In this document: positions 6,505-13,905 of the stretch, piece after piece
How the letters are laid out: every line of letters starts with the position of its first letter
Position numbering within the stretch: the first letter of the stretch is position 1
Source: Bacteroidota bacterium
GTDB lineage: Bacteria; Bacteroidota; Bacteroidia; Chitinophagales; Chitinophagaceae
NCBI GenBank assembly: GCA_023423405.1
Contig: JAFAFR010000079.1
Location: 1 to 64,000 of the forward strand
Direction of reading: 5' to 3'
Length of the DNA: 64,000 bases
The notes under the pieces: generated by a model
The model's input: only the letters and a program-made list of their open reading frames with translations
Database searches by the model: none
What the model was told of the DNA's origin: nothing
Program-made: the position numbers and the translations under genes

Positions 6505-7839
6505 CTATATTTTGGGCTGCCAGCCGGTTTCGTAGCTGCGCTGCCAGAGTTCCATGGCTTTGGGATCGTTGAGTATATGACCGTTTTTGGGATCGCAGTG
6601 AAGCGTATTGCCGGTGCGCCAGGCGATATTACCGAGCTGGGGCAGCAGGGTGGATACATGCCCTTCCGCAATGGGAGAACGCAGGGTTTCCGTACCACGG
6701 ATGCTGTTGATAAAATTGATGAGGTGCAACTGGTCGAGGGTTTCGCCCATGCCGATGGTGCTGGCCTCAATTTTTCCCACCCTGCTTTTTTCTTCCCTTA
6801 CCAGTTTACCGGCCGCATCGTGAATGCGGTAGTCGTCGCCGCCAGGGATCACCATGGTGCCGTTCTCGCCATAAAATACCACGCCACGCGTGCTGCCTTC
6901 CACGCGAAAATCGTTGCAACTGCGGCCTTCCCAGAGGATGGCGCTGTTGTTACCGAACTCGTAACTGATGGTTTGCGTATCGGGGGTTTCCCAATCGTCT
7001 TTGAACTGGTAGCGGCCACCTGCGGAAACTACTTTGGTGGGGAAACCAACGCCCAGGCCCCAGCGCATAACGTCGAGCTCGTGGGTGCCGTTATTCAGCG
7101 CCTCGCCCGTGCCCCAATGCCAGAACCAGTGCCAGTTGTAATGCACCAGGTTGTCTTTAAAGTCCCTGCGCGGCGCCGGGCCCTGCCAGAGGTCGAAATC
7201 CAGGTGCGCCGGCGGCTTCACGATTTTGCCCGTGCCAATCGATTTGCGGTTATTGGTGTACCAGCCTTTGGCGAAATAAGGTCTTCCGATCACACCGCCG
7301 TGCAGTTCCTGCATAGCTTTTGTAACGCCCGGGAAAGAACGGCGCTGGTTGCCCATCTGGATCAGCTTGCCGTGTTTGGCAGCAGCAGCCACCAGCATCT
7401 CTCCTTCTGCGGGATTATGACTGCAGGGCTTTTCCACGTACACGTGTTTTCCTGCCTGCACACCCAGCAGGGTGGCGGGTGCATGCCAGTGATCGGGCGC
7501 TGCCACTACCAGTGCATCAATATCCTTTTCCACCAGCATCTTACGTACATCCTTAAACGCTTTTGGCCGCTTGCCGGTTTTCTTTTCTATTGCGGCGAGG
7601 GTGCGCGTCAGCACCTGCTCGTCCACCTCGCAGATATAACCCACTTCCACATTGGGAATGCCGGCAAACAGCGTGGCCAGGTATTCACCCCTTCCGTTGG
7701 TGCCCATCACCGCCAGCACTACTTTTTCATTGGGAGAACCGTTGAAAGCCAGCAGGGGAAATTGGCCCGAGAGGAAGAGGGCAGTTGAACCGGCAGTTGC
7801 TTTTTGCAGGAAGCGCCTGCGGCTGTTCTTGTTTTTCAT
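6505..7839 (-). CDS. Tat-exported Gfo/Idh/MocA oxidoreductase
   Basis: A 444-residue NAD(P)-dependent sugar dehydrogenase family protein with a twin-arginine signal (SRRRFLQKATAG) and a hydrophobic stretch to about residue 33. The Rossmann nucleotide motif is AVMGTNGRGEYL, the family Lys is in VEKPCSH, and the substrate-domain His is in NGTHELDVMRWG. Export by Tat with the cofactor bound is typical of Bacteroidota and PVC members that oxidise sugar C3-hydroxyls; the substrate is not predictable. It is followed after 5 bp by the epimerase and preceded by DUF1080, suggesting sequential oxidation, cleavage and epimerisation of glycosides. Confidence 0.92.
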   Translation of the reverse strand: MKNKNSRRRFLQKATAGSTALFLSGQFPLLAFNGSPNEKVVLAVMGTNGRGEYLATLFAGIPNVEVGYICEVDEQVLTRTLAAIEKKTGKRPKAFKDVRKMLVEKDIDALVVAAPDHWHAPATLLGVQAGKHVYVEKPCSHNPAEGEMLVAAAAKHGKLIQMGNQRRSFPGVTKAMQELHGGVIGRPYFAKGWYTNNRKSIGTGKIVKPPAHLDFDLWQGPAPRRDFKDNLVHYNWHWFWHWGTGEALNNGTHELDVMRWGLGVGFPTKVVSAGGRYQFKDDWETPDTQTISYEFGNNSAILWEGRSCNDFRVEGSTRGVVFYGENGTMVIPGGDDYRIHDAAGKLVREEKSRVGKIEASTIGMGETLDQLHLINFINSIRGTETLRSPIAEGHVSTLLPQLGNIAWRTGNTLHCDPKNGHILNDPKAMELWQRSYETGWQPKI

Positions 7840-7845
7840 ATGCGC

Positions 7846-8577
7846 TTACAATTTGCGGAGGTAGATGTTCCTGAAATAAACCCGGTCACCGTGGTCCTGC
7901 AGCAGGATACGACCCGAATTACCCAGCCCGAAGCCCGGAATGTCTTTGTACTTGCTGATGGCAATGAGGTCCAGGAATGCCTGGGAACCCCGTTCGTATT
8001 CGAGCAGCTTTACGCCGTTGAGCCAGTGTTCTACATGACGTCCCTTCGATACAATGCGCGCGTGGTTCCATTCTCCCACCGGGTTCATCGGCTTATTGGC
8101 CGGGGCGGGGATGAGGTCGTAGAGTGAGCCCAGCGTGCGGTTGCCGTTGCGGCCCAGTTTGGCATCGGGATGGCGTGCATCGTCGAGCACCTGGAACTCG
8201 AGGCCAAAAGCAGAGCGGGGTTGTCCGGGTATGTCCTGGCCGGGATCCACAAAATATTTGATGCCACTGTTGGCGCCTTCGGTGAGTTTGAAATCAACCA
8301 GGAGCTCAAAATCGCTGAACAGTTCCGTGGTAACGATGTCGCCACCGTTCGTCGACTCCGCGCCGCCGGAAGGCTCCACGATCAGCATGCCGTCTTTCAC
8401 TTCCCAGCCGTGGCTGGGGAACTGGTCGATGAAGGCGCCCTTCCATCCGTTGGTGGTTTGCCCGTCAAAAAGGCGGACCCAGCCTTTTTTTACCTGTTTT
8501 TTGGAAAGCGTATTATCCTGACCGTTAGAAATGCTTACCTGCAGTAAAAGCAGGAGCAGCAATAGACAATTTCTCAT
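7846..8577 (-). CDS. DUF1080 (3-keto-disaccharide hydrolase domain) protein
   Basis: A 243-residue secreted protein with a signal peptide ending near SISNG and one DUF1080 domain, a concanavalin-like beta sandwich (GWVRLFDGQTTNGWKG, NSGIKYFVDPG, EWNHARIVSKGRHVEHWLNG). Members act on 3-keto-glycosides made by Gfo/Idh/MocA enzymes, and the domain is now named for that activity. The gene lies 6 bp upstream of the oxidoreductase and 29 bp downstream of the carbonic anhydrase gene. Confidence 0.88.
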   Translation of the reverse strand: MRNCLLLLLLLLQVSISNGQDNTLSKKQVKKGWVRLFDGQTTNGWKGAFIDQFPSHGWEVKDGMLIVEPSGGAESTNGGDIVTTELFSDFELLVDFKLTEGANSGIKYFVDPGQDIPGQPRSAFGLEFQVLDDARHPDAKLGRNGNRTLGSLYDLIPAPANKPMNPVGEWNHARIVSKGRHVEHWLNGVKLLEYERGSQAFLDLIAISKYKDIPGFGLGNSGRILLQDHGDRVYFRNIYLRKL

Positions 8578-8606
8578 GCCGGAAATATAGCTAAAATAGC
8601 GTTGTT

Positions 8607-9245
8607 TTAATCGCCCGTGAGGCGATAGATCTCCTGAATATCCTTCAATATGTTGGGAAAATCCAATTTCAGATCAATGAGTTTGCCATTGTGCAGGTCG
8701 AATACCCAGCCATGCACGGTGGGATAGCCTTTTTGCTGGTAGCCCTGCTGCACGCTGGCGAGTTTGATCACGTTGATGCATTGCTCCTGCACGTTGAGCT
8801 CCACCAGGCGGTTGTAACGGGCCGTTTCGTCTTCAATGGCATTGAGTTCTTTGCGGTGAAGGCGGTATACGTCGCGGATCATGCGCAGCCAGGGGTTGAG
8901 GATGCCCAGGTCCTTTGCCTGCATGGCTGCTTTCACGCCGCCACAGTTGTAGTGGCCACATATTACAATATGCTTTACATCCAGGTGTCGCACACCGTAG
9001 TTCAGCACGGCCATTACATTGAGGTCGGTGGCGTTCACCAGGTTGGCCACATTGCGGTGCACAAATACTTCGCCGGGCTGCACGCCCATGATCTCTTCGG
9101 CGGTAACGCGACTGTCGCTGCAGCCTATGTATAAAAAATCGGGCTGCTGGTCGCGCGCGATCTTTTCAAAAAAAGAAGGATCACCGGCTTTTTTTTCGGC
9201 TATCCATTTACGGTTGTTCTCAAAAATCTGGTCGTAACTGGTCAT
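8607..9245 (-). CDS. Beta-class carbonic anhydrase
   Basis: A 212-residue zinc enzyme interconverting CO2 and bicarbonate. The zinc ligands C42, H98 and C101 and the catalytic dyad D44-R46 are present (GCSDSRV, CGHYNCGG). Length and motifs match the beta (Can/CynT) family, and there is no signal peptide, so it is cytoplasmic. It is embedded in an operon of otherwise exported proteins, 24 bp after the composite cytochrome gene and 29 bp before the DUF1080 gene, an unusual setting. It may simply have been inserted, or it may support carboxylation or pH control during growth on the operon's substrate. Confidence 0.95.
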   Translation of the reverse strand: MTSYDQIFENNRKWIAEKKAGDPSFFEKIARDQQPDFLYIGCSDSRVTAEEIMGVQPGEVFVHRNVANLVNATDLNVMAVLNYGVRHLDVKHIVICGHYNCGGVKAAMQAKDLGILNPWLRMIRDVYRLHRKELNAIEDETARYNRLVELNVQEQCINVIKLASVQQGYQQKGYPTVHGWVFDLHNGKLIDLKLDFPNILKDIQEIYRLTGD

Positions 9246-9269
9246 ATAGGAGGAATAAAAGATGATAGA

Positions 9270-11420
9270 CTATTGTAAAAATAGTTCATCTACAAAAACC
9301 CAACCCTTTTCTCCTTTGCCTTTGTGCCAGGGCGGCAGTTTTTGGATGCTCTGCACTTTGAGCCGCACCTGTTTGAGCGGCTGTGCGGGGAAGGAACATA
9401 TATACAGGGTTTGATAGGCGGCGCTGTCTTTTTTGGGCGATACAGGATACAGGCTGGCCAGGGGTTTCAGCGGACCGTTACCCGCCGTTCCCGAAACTTC
9501 GATGCTTACTGCAGGAAAAATATAACTGCTGATATCCACCAGGGCGCTCAGTTCCAGGCGGCTCAGCACTATTGGTTGTTCAAATTCCAGGTAGAGGTCC
9601 ATCGGCCGGTTGCGGAAGCCCAGGTATTTGTCTTCGCGGTAGTTCAGCCCGGCTTTTTCGCCATCGAAGAGCGAACCGGTTCCTTTGCCCTGGTAACCCG
9701 AATCGGGTTGAAAACGGAACCAGGTGGTATCGGGCTGTTTGCCTTTCAGGTAAAAGGTACGCATGGCGGTTTCACTGCCATCCCATCCTTTTTTAAATGC
9801 GCGGGTTTTAAAGGTGGTGCTTTTGCTGAGCAGTAATTTGCCATCGTAGAGCGGAGAGGAAACACTATCAGGTTCCGTGCCGTCGGTGGTGTAGCGCATT
9901 TCTGCGCCCTGCACAAAATGTTTGAGATGGATGGCAACCGTATCGGTGAAAATGCTCTGGTCGTTTTCTATATGGGGCGGGTTGAGCTTCACACGGATGG
10001 TGTCGGCGCTGAACCCCTGCTCCCAGGCGATGCCGGGCCATGACTGTGCTATCTTTTCCAGGTCGGAAGCGGTGGCTGCGGTGCTCCAGCAGTAGATGGT
10101 TTTAACAGCCGGCAACCGTGTGAGGGCCGTCAGGCCCGCGCCGGTGAGAGCAGTTCCGGAAACCGTGACTGTTTTCAGGTTTGGCAGTTTGGAGAGTTTT
10201 GCCACGCCCGCATCGGTGACCCCGGTAAATGCCAGGTTGAGCTCGCGCAGTTCCTGGAAGGTTGTCAACTGGTCGAGCAAGGCATCGTCTACAGGCATCT
10301 TGCTGAGGTTGAGCGATACCAACTGGCTATTGACGGACTGCAGTTCTTTCAGCGCTTCTGCACTGAATGCCTGCCTTCCGAAAAAAGAGGCCTGCAGGGC
10401 CGGTGAGCCGGCAGCGATGGGCGCAACGAGACGGTAGTGGTTGTTCAGTTTATCGATGGCTCCCTGAGAGGCGGGTGCAAAATTGTATCGCTCGGGACCG
10501 GTTTGCTCAAATTGTTTGGCCGTGAGTAAGCGCAGACTGTCGCCGGCCGGCAGCATTGCCAGTTTTTGCTGCATGGGCGCACCCGAGCGGATCCAGTAAA
10601 ACAGGATGGCCATTTCTTCCGGCGTGAGTTCAGGCTTGCCTTTGGGCGGCATGTGTTTTTTATCTTCCAGCGGCAGGTGGATGCGCTGCAGCAAGAGGCC
10701 GAAATCTGCTGCCGTGGTATCGAAAAGGACACCGTTCTTTCCGCCTGTTAAAAAGGAAACCGCATTGTCCATTACCAGTTCTCCTTTTGCTTTCCTGGCA
10801 TTGTGGCAACCATTGCATTTTGCATCGAGGATAGGAAGAATTACATCATCGAACACCACGGCATTTTCAAACGCCGGTTTGGTCCTTTCCGCTTTTGCAA
10901 CCGCTATGGGTGCGGTAAGAAAATCTTCGCCGTGGGTGATATTGGCGCCCTGGTGGCCGGTGATGACCAGGAGCAGGAGACCCAGCGCAGACGCGGATAT
11001 CAGCGGCAAACGCGCACGGCGCAGGTATTGCCGGGCGCTGTACCAGGCGAGGCAAAGCAGCGATAGCAGTATGCCCGACCATTTGTGCCAGGCCAGCAGG
11101 TCGGCATCGTAGCCGGGTTCGCGCGACAGGATGAGTCCGCAGCAGGCGGCGAGCACAGCCGTTGCCGCCGTAGCCAGCAAAAGTCCGTCGCCAATGAAGT
11201 GGCCCTGGTCCGCCGGTACTATTTTCCAGGCAACGGCCAGTTCCCAGGCAGCGGAGAGCAATAATAGAACCAGTGGAAAATGCAACACCAGCGGGTGCAT
11301 GCGCCCGGCTACCTGCAACCAGGCGGGCACCACCAGCCTGGATTCCATCAGCACCAGGAAAACCAGCAGGCAGTTGGCGGCAAAAATGCCATTAAAGAAG
11401 ATCGGTTTCCAGGATCGCAT
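9270..11420 (-). CDS. Composite membrane c-type cytochrome with LRR and chitobiase-like domains
   Basis: A 716-residue protein with several parts. About four transmembrane helices resembling DUF2231 (residues 1-155) contain MHPLVLHFPLVLLLL. A Planctomycete-type cytochrome c domain follows, with haem motif CNGCH at 202-206 and a likely Met ligand in KKHMPPKGKPEL. Leucine-rich-repeat-like segments (about 375-460) and a chitobiase C-terminal-like domain (YTTDGTEPDSVSSPLYDG, about 500-550) come next, then a beta-rich C-terminus. The family is typical of PVC bacteria and of Bacteroidota sugar-oxidation operons, where it could carry electrons from an envelope dehydrogenase. Its ATG overlaps the stop of the upstream NHL gene (TGATG), indicating coupling. 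Roles are inferred. Confidence 0.82.
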   Translation of the reverse strand: MRSWKPIFFNGIFAANCLLVFLVLMESRLVVPAWLQVAGRMHPLVLHFPLVLLLLSAAWELAVAWKIVPADQGHFIGDGLLLATAATAVLAACCGLILSREPGYDADLLAWHKWSGILLSLLCLAWYSARQYLRRARLPLISASALGLLLLVITGHQGANITHGEDFLTAPIAVAKAERTKPAFENAVVFDDVILPILDAKCNGCHNARKAKGELVMDNAVSFLTGGKNGVLFDTTAADFGLLLQRIHLPLEDKKHMPPKGKPELTPEEMAILFYWIRSGAPMQQKLAMLPAGDSLRLLTAKQFEQTGPERYNFAPASQGAIDKLNNHYRLVAPIAAGSPALQASFFGRQAFSAEALKELQSVNSQLVSLNLSKMPVDDALLDQLTTFQELRELNLAFTGVTDAGVAKLSKLPNLKTVTVSGTALTGAGLTALTRLPAVKTIYCWSTAATASDLEKIAQSWPGIAWEQGFSADTIRVKLNPPHIENDQSIFTDTVAIHLKHFVQGAEMRYTTDGTEPDSVSSPLYDGKLLLSKSTTFKTRAFKKGWDGSETAMRTFYLKGKQPDTTWFRFQPDSGYQGKGTGSLFDGEKAGLNYREDKYLGFRNRPMDLYLEFEQPIVLSRLELSALVDISSYIFPAVSIEVSGTAGNGPLKPLASLYPVSPKKDSAAYQTLYICSFPAQPLKQVRLKVQSIQKLPPWHKGKGEKGWVFVDELFLQ

Positions 11421-12448
11421 CAGGATACAAGCGATAATTTATAAGGGTAACGTTTACCGGAGTTCCACTGGCATACGTACATGTTCTCTTCGTCGTCGAT
11501 GCACACGTCGTGCGGATAAATGAATGTGGGTGTGGTTTGCCCAAGGGGTTGCAGTGCGTCGTTCGCATATACGGGCTCGTTACCTCCCGGATTGGACACC
11601 ACTTTATTGTCGCGGTCAAGAATGGTTACAAAACCCGTTCCCTTCCACTGTCGGTCGTTGCTCTGCAGCACAGCGGCATAGAGATAATCGCCGCGGATCA
11701 CGGGGCGGCACACCCAGGCGCCCGGCAGCGGAATGGTGTCGAGATAGTTGCCCTGCAGGTCGTAGCGCTTGAAGGCATTCTCCTGCCTCGATGTAACGAT
11801 TAGGCAGGGCTGCTCTTTGCGGCGCAGGTCGATGGCCACGCCGTGCGCATTCAGCAGGTTGGAGGGCTGGTCGCCCTTTCCCCCGAAAGACCGCAGGTAA
11901 CTGCCTTTGTAATCGTATTGATGGATATAGTCCTTGCCATAACCATCGGCCACATAGATATCACCGTTGGGCGCAATGGCCGTTTCGGTAGGAACATATT
12001 CTTCGGCCTTTTCATAGAGGCCCGTGTCTTTCGGATAATCCAGCACCATCAACTCACGGCCATCAATAGTTGTTTTTATCACCTGGTGGCGGTTGTTGTC
12101 GCAGATGAAAAGCATGTCTTCCCCGTTTTCGTGGAAGAGGGTGAGCCCGTGTGCGCCGGGATAGGTACTGCCCCAGGTTTTCAGCAGTTTTCCTTTTTTA
12201 TTATAGACCAGCACATTGTTTTTGGTTTCGTTGGTCAGCAGCAGGATCCGGCCCCTGCTGTCCTGCACCATTTCATGGCAGTCCTTCACCGGGAAACGCG
12301 TAACATCGGCCCTGCTCCAGGCCTGGTCTACCCTGTATTTTTTCTGGCCATGGCCCAGTATTTCGCCGGTTGCGGAAAAGCCCCAGGGACCTGCCACCAG
12401 GGCTGCGGTGGCCAGCGTGCTTTGTTTGACAAAATCTCTGCGATGCAT
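11420..12448 (-). CDS. Tat-exported NHL-type six-bladed beta-propeller protein
   Basis: A 342-residue protein starting MHRRDFVKQST, a twin-arginine signal, followed by NHL-like repeats such as HEMVQDSRGRILLLTN, TAIAPNGDIYVADGYG and HDVCIDDEENMYVCQW. Propellers of this type bind ligands or act as lyases; no catalytic signature is evident. It is 3 bp downstream of the DUF1501 gene and overlaps the cytochrome gene by one base, so it belongs to the operon. Confidence 0.82.
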   Translation of the reverse strand: MHRRDFVKQSTLATAALVAGPWGFSATGEILGHGQKKYRVDQAWSRADVTRFPVKDCHEMVQDSRGRILLLTNETKNNVLVYNKKGKLLKTWGSTYPGAHGLTLFHENGEDMLFICDNNRHQVIKTTIDGRELMVLDYPKDTGLYEKAEEYVPTETAIAPNGDIYVADGYGKDYIHQYDYKGSYLRSFGGKGDQPSNLLNAHGVAIDLRRKEQPCLIVTSRQENAFKRYDLQGNYLDTIPLPGAWVCRPVIRGDYLYAAVLQSNDRQWKGTGFVTILDRDNKVVSNPGGNEPVYANDALQPLGQTTPTFIYPHDVCIDDEENMYVCQWNSGKRYPYKLSLVS

Positions 12449-12451
12449 AGT

Positions 12452-13903
12452 TTAGGCTTTGAGTATATCCTTCACCACGGTGCCGGCAACATCGGTAAGG
12501 CGGTAGCGGCGGCCCAGGTGCTTAAAGGTCAGTTCTTCGTGGTTCAGTCCCATCAGGTGCAGCACGGTGGCGTGAAAATCGTGCACGTGCACGGGGTCGT
12601 TGACGATATTGTATCCGAAATCATCGGTCTCTCCGTACACGCCCGGCTTGATGCCTCCCCCCGCCATCCAGATGGTGAAGCAGCGCGGATGGTGGTCGCG
12701 GCCGTAGTTCTCTTTTTTGAGAAAACCCTGTCCGTAATTGGTACGGCCAAATTCGCCGCCCCATATCACCAGTGTTTCGTCGAGCAGTCCCCTTTGTTTG
12801 AGGTCCTGCACCAGCGCAGCAGAGGCCTGGTCGGTATCGGCGCACTGGCCGCGTATTTCGCCGGGAAGATTGCCGTGCCCGTCCCAGCCCTGGTGGTACA
12901 ATTGCACAAAACGCACACCGCTTTCCGACAGTTTGCGCGCCAGCAGGCAGTTGGCCGCATAGGTTCCGGGCGTGAGGCAATCGGGGCCATAGAGCTTGAT
13001 GATGGATTCGGGTTCCTTGCTGATATCGGTCACTTCCGGAACGGCCGTTTGCATGCGGTAGGCCATTTCGTACTGCTGCATTTTGGCCGTGATCTCGGGG
13101 TCGCCAAACTGGTCGTAGTTCGCCTGGTTGAGACTGCCGAGCTTGTCGAGCATCTGGCGCCTGTCCATGCCCGTTATACCGTCCTGGTTGTTGAGATAGA
13201 GCACCGGGTTTTCGCCGCTGCTGAACCGCACACCCTGGTGGATGGAATCGAGAAAACCGTTGGTCCAGAGTTTGGCGTACACGCCCTGGCCGTTGCCTTT
13301 TCCTTTGGATAGCAATACGCAGAAGGCCGGCAGGTTCTGGTTTTCACTGCCCAACCCATAACTCAGCCAGGCACCCATACTGGGACGGTTGCCCACCTGT
13401 GCGCCGGTTTGAAAAAAGGTAAGCGCAGGGTCGTGGTTGATGGCTTCGGTGTACATGCTTTTGACAATGCAAAGCTCATCTACCATCCTGGCCGTATGCG
13501 GCAGCAGGTCGCTGATCCAGGCCCTGGATTCGCCGTACTGTTTGAAATCAAAAAGAGAACCCACCAGCGGAAATTTTTTCTGGTCGGCGGTCATGCCGGT
13601 GAGGCGCTGGCCCATGCGGATGGAGGCAGGCAGTTCCTGGCCGAATTTTTCGCGCAGCATGGGTTTGTAATCGAAGAGTTCCAACTGGGAAGGTGCGCCA
13701 TTCTGGAACAGGTAGATGATGCGTTTGGCCCTTGGCGCAAACTGCGGCAGTTTCTGTACCAGTTCCTCCTGCGCTTCTTTTGAGCGGAAAAGATCCGGCA
13801 CCAGCAGGGATCCCAGGGCCACGCTGCCAATGCCCAGGCTCAGCCGCCCGAGGAATTTCCGGCGGTTCACGTTCAGGTGAAATTCAAACTGTTCTTTTTC
13901 CAT
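12452..13903 (-). CDS. DUF1501 (sulfatase-fold) protein
   Basis: A 483-residue protein with a Tat-like N-terminus (NRRKFLGRLSLG). Typical DUF1501 features are KRIIYLFQNGAPSQLELFDYKP, the LPHTARMVDELCIVKSM segment, and the VIWGGEFGRTNYGQG and GRDHHPRCFTIWMAGGG motifs near the C-terminus. DUF1501 belongs to the alkaline-phosphatase/sulfatase superfamily and is almost always paired with a DUF1549/DUF1553 cytochrome, as here (2 bp gap). The activity is not established. Confidence 0.92.
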   Translation of the reverse strand: MEKEQFEFHLNVNRRKFLGRLSLGIGSVALGSLLVPDLFRSKEAQEELVQKLPQFAPRAKRIIYLFQNGAPSQLELFDYKPMLREKFGQELPASIRMGQRLTGMTADQKKFPLVGSLFDFKQYGESRAWISDLLPHTARMVDELCIVKSMYTEAINHDPALTFFQTGAQVGNRPSMGAWLSYGLGSENQNLPAFCVLLSKGKGNGQGVYAKLWTNGFLDSIHQGVRFSSGENPVLYLNNQDGITGMDRRQMLDKLGSLNQANYDQFGDPEITAKMQQYEMAYRMQTAVPEVTDISKEPESIIKLYGPDCLTPGTYAANCLLARKLSESGVRFVQLYHQGWDGHGNLPGEIRGQCADTDQASAALVQDLKQRGLLDETLVIWGGEFGRTNYGQGFLKKENYGRDHHPRCFTIWMAGGGIKPGVYGETDDFGYNIVNDPVHVHDFHATVLHLMGLNHEELTFKHLGRRYRLTDVAGTVVKDILKA

Positions 13904-13905
13904 GT

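Noticed and set aside
6577..7788. 403-codon rightward frame opposite the Gfo/Idh/MocA gene
   Set aside because: Antisense of a well-supported oxidoreductase; no domain signature.
11843..13312. 489-codon rightward frame opposite the NHL and DUF1501 genes
   Set aside because: It spans parts of two confident genes on the other strand and has no motif; GC-driven shadow.
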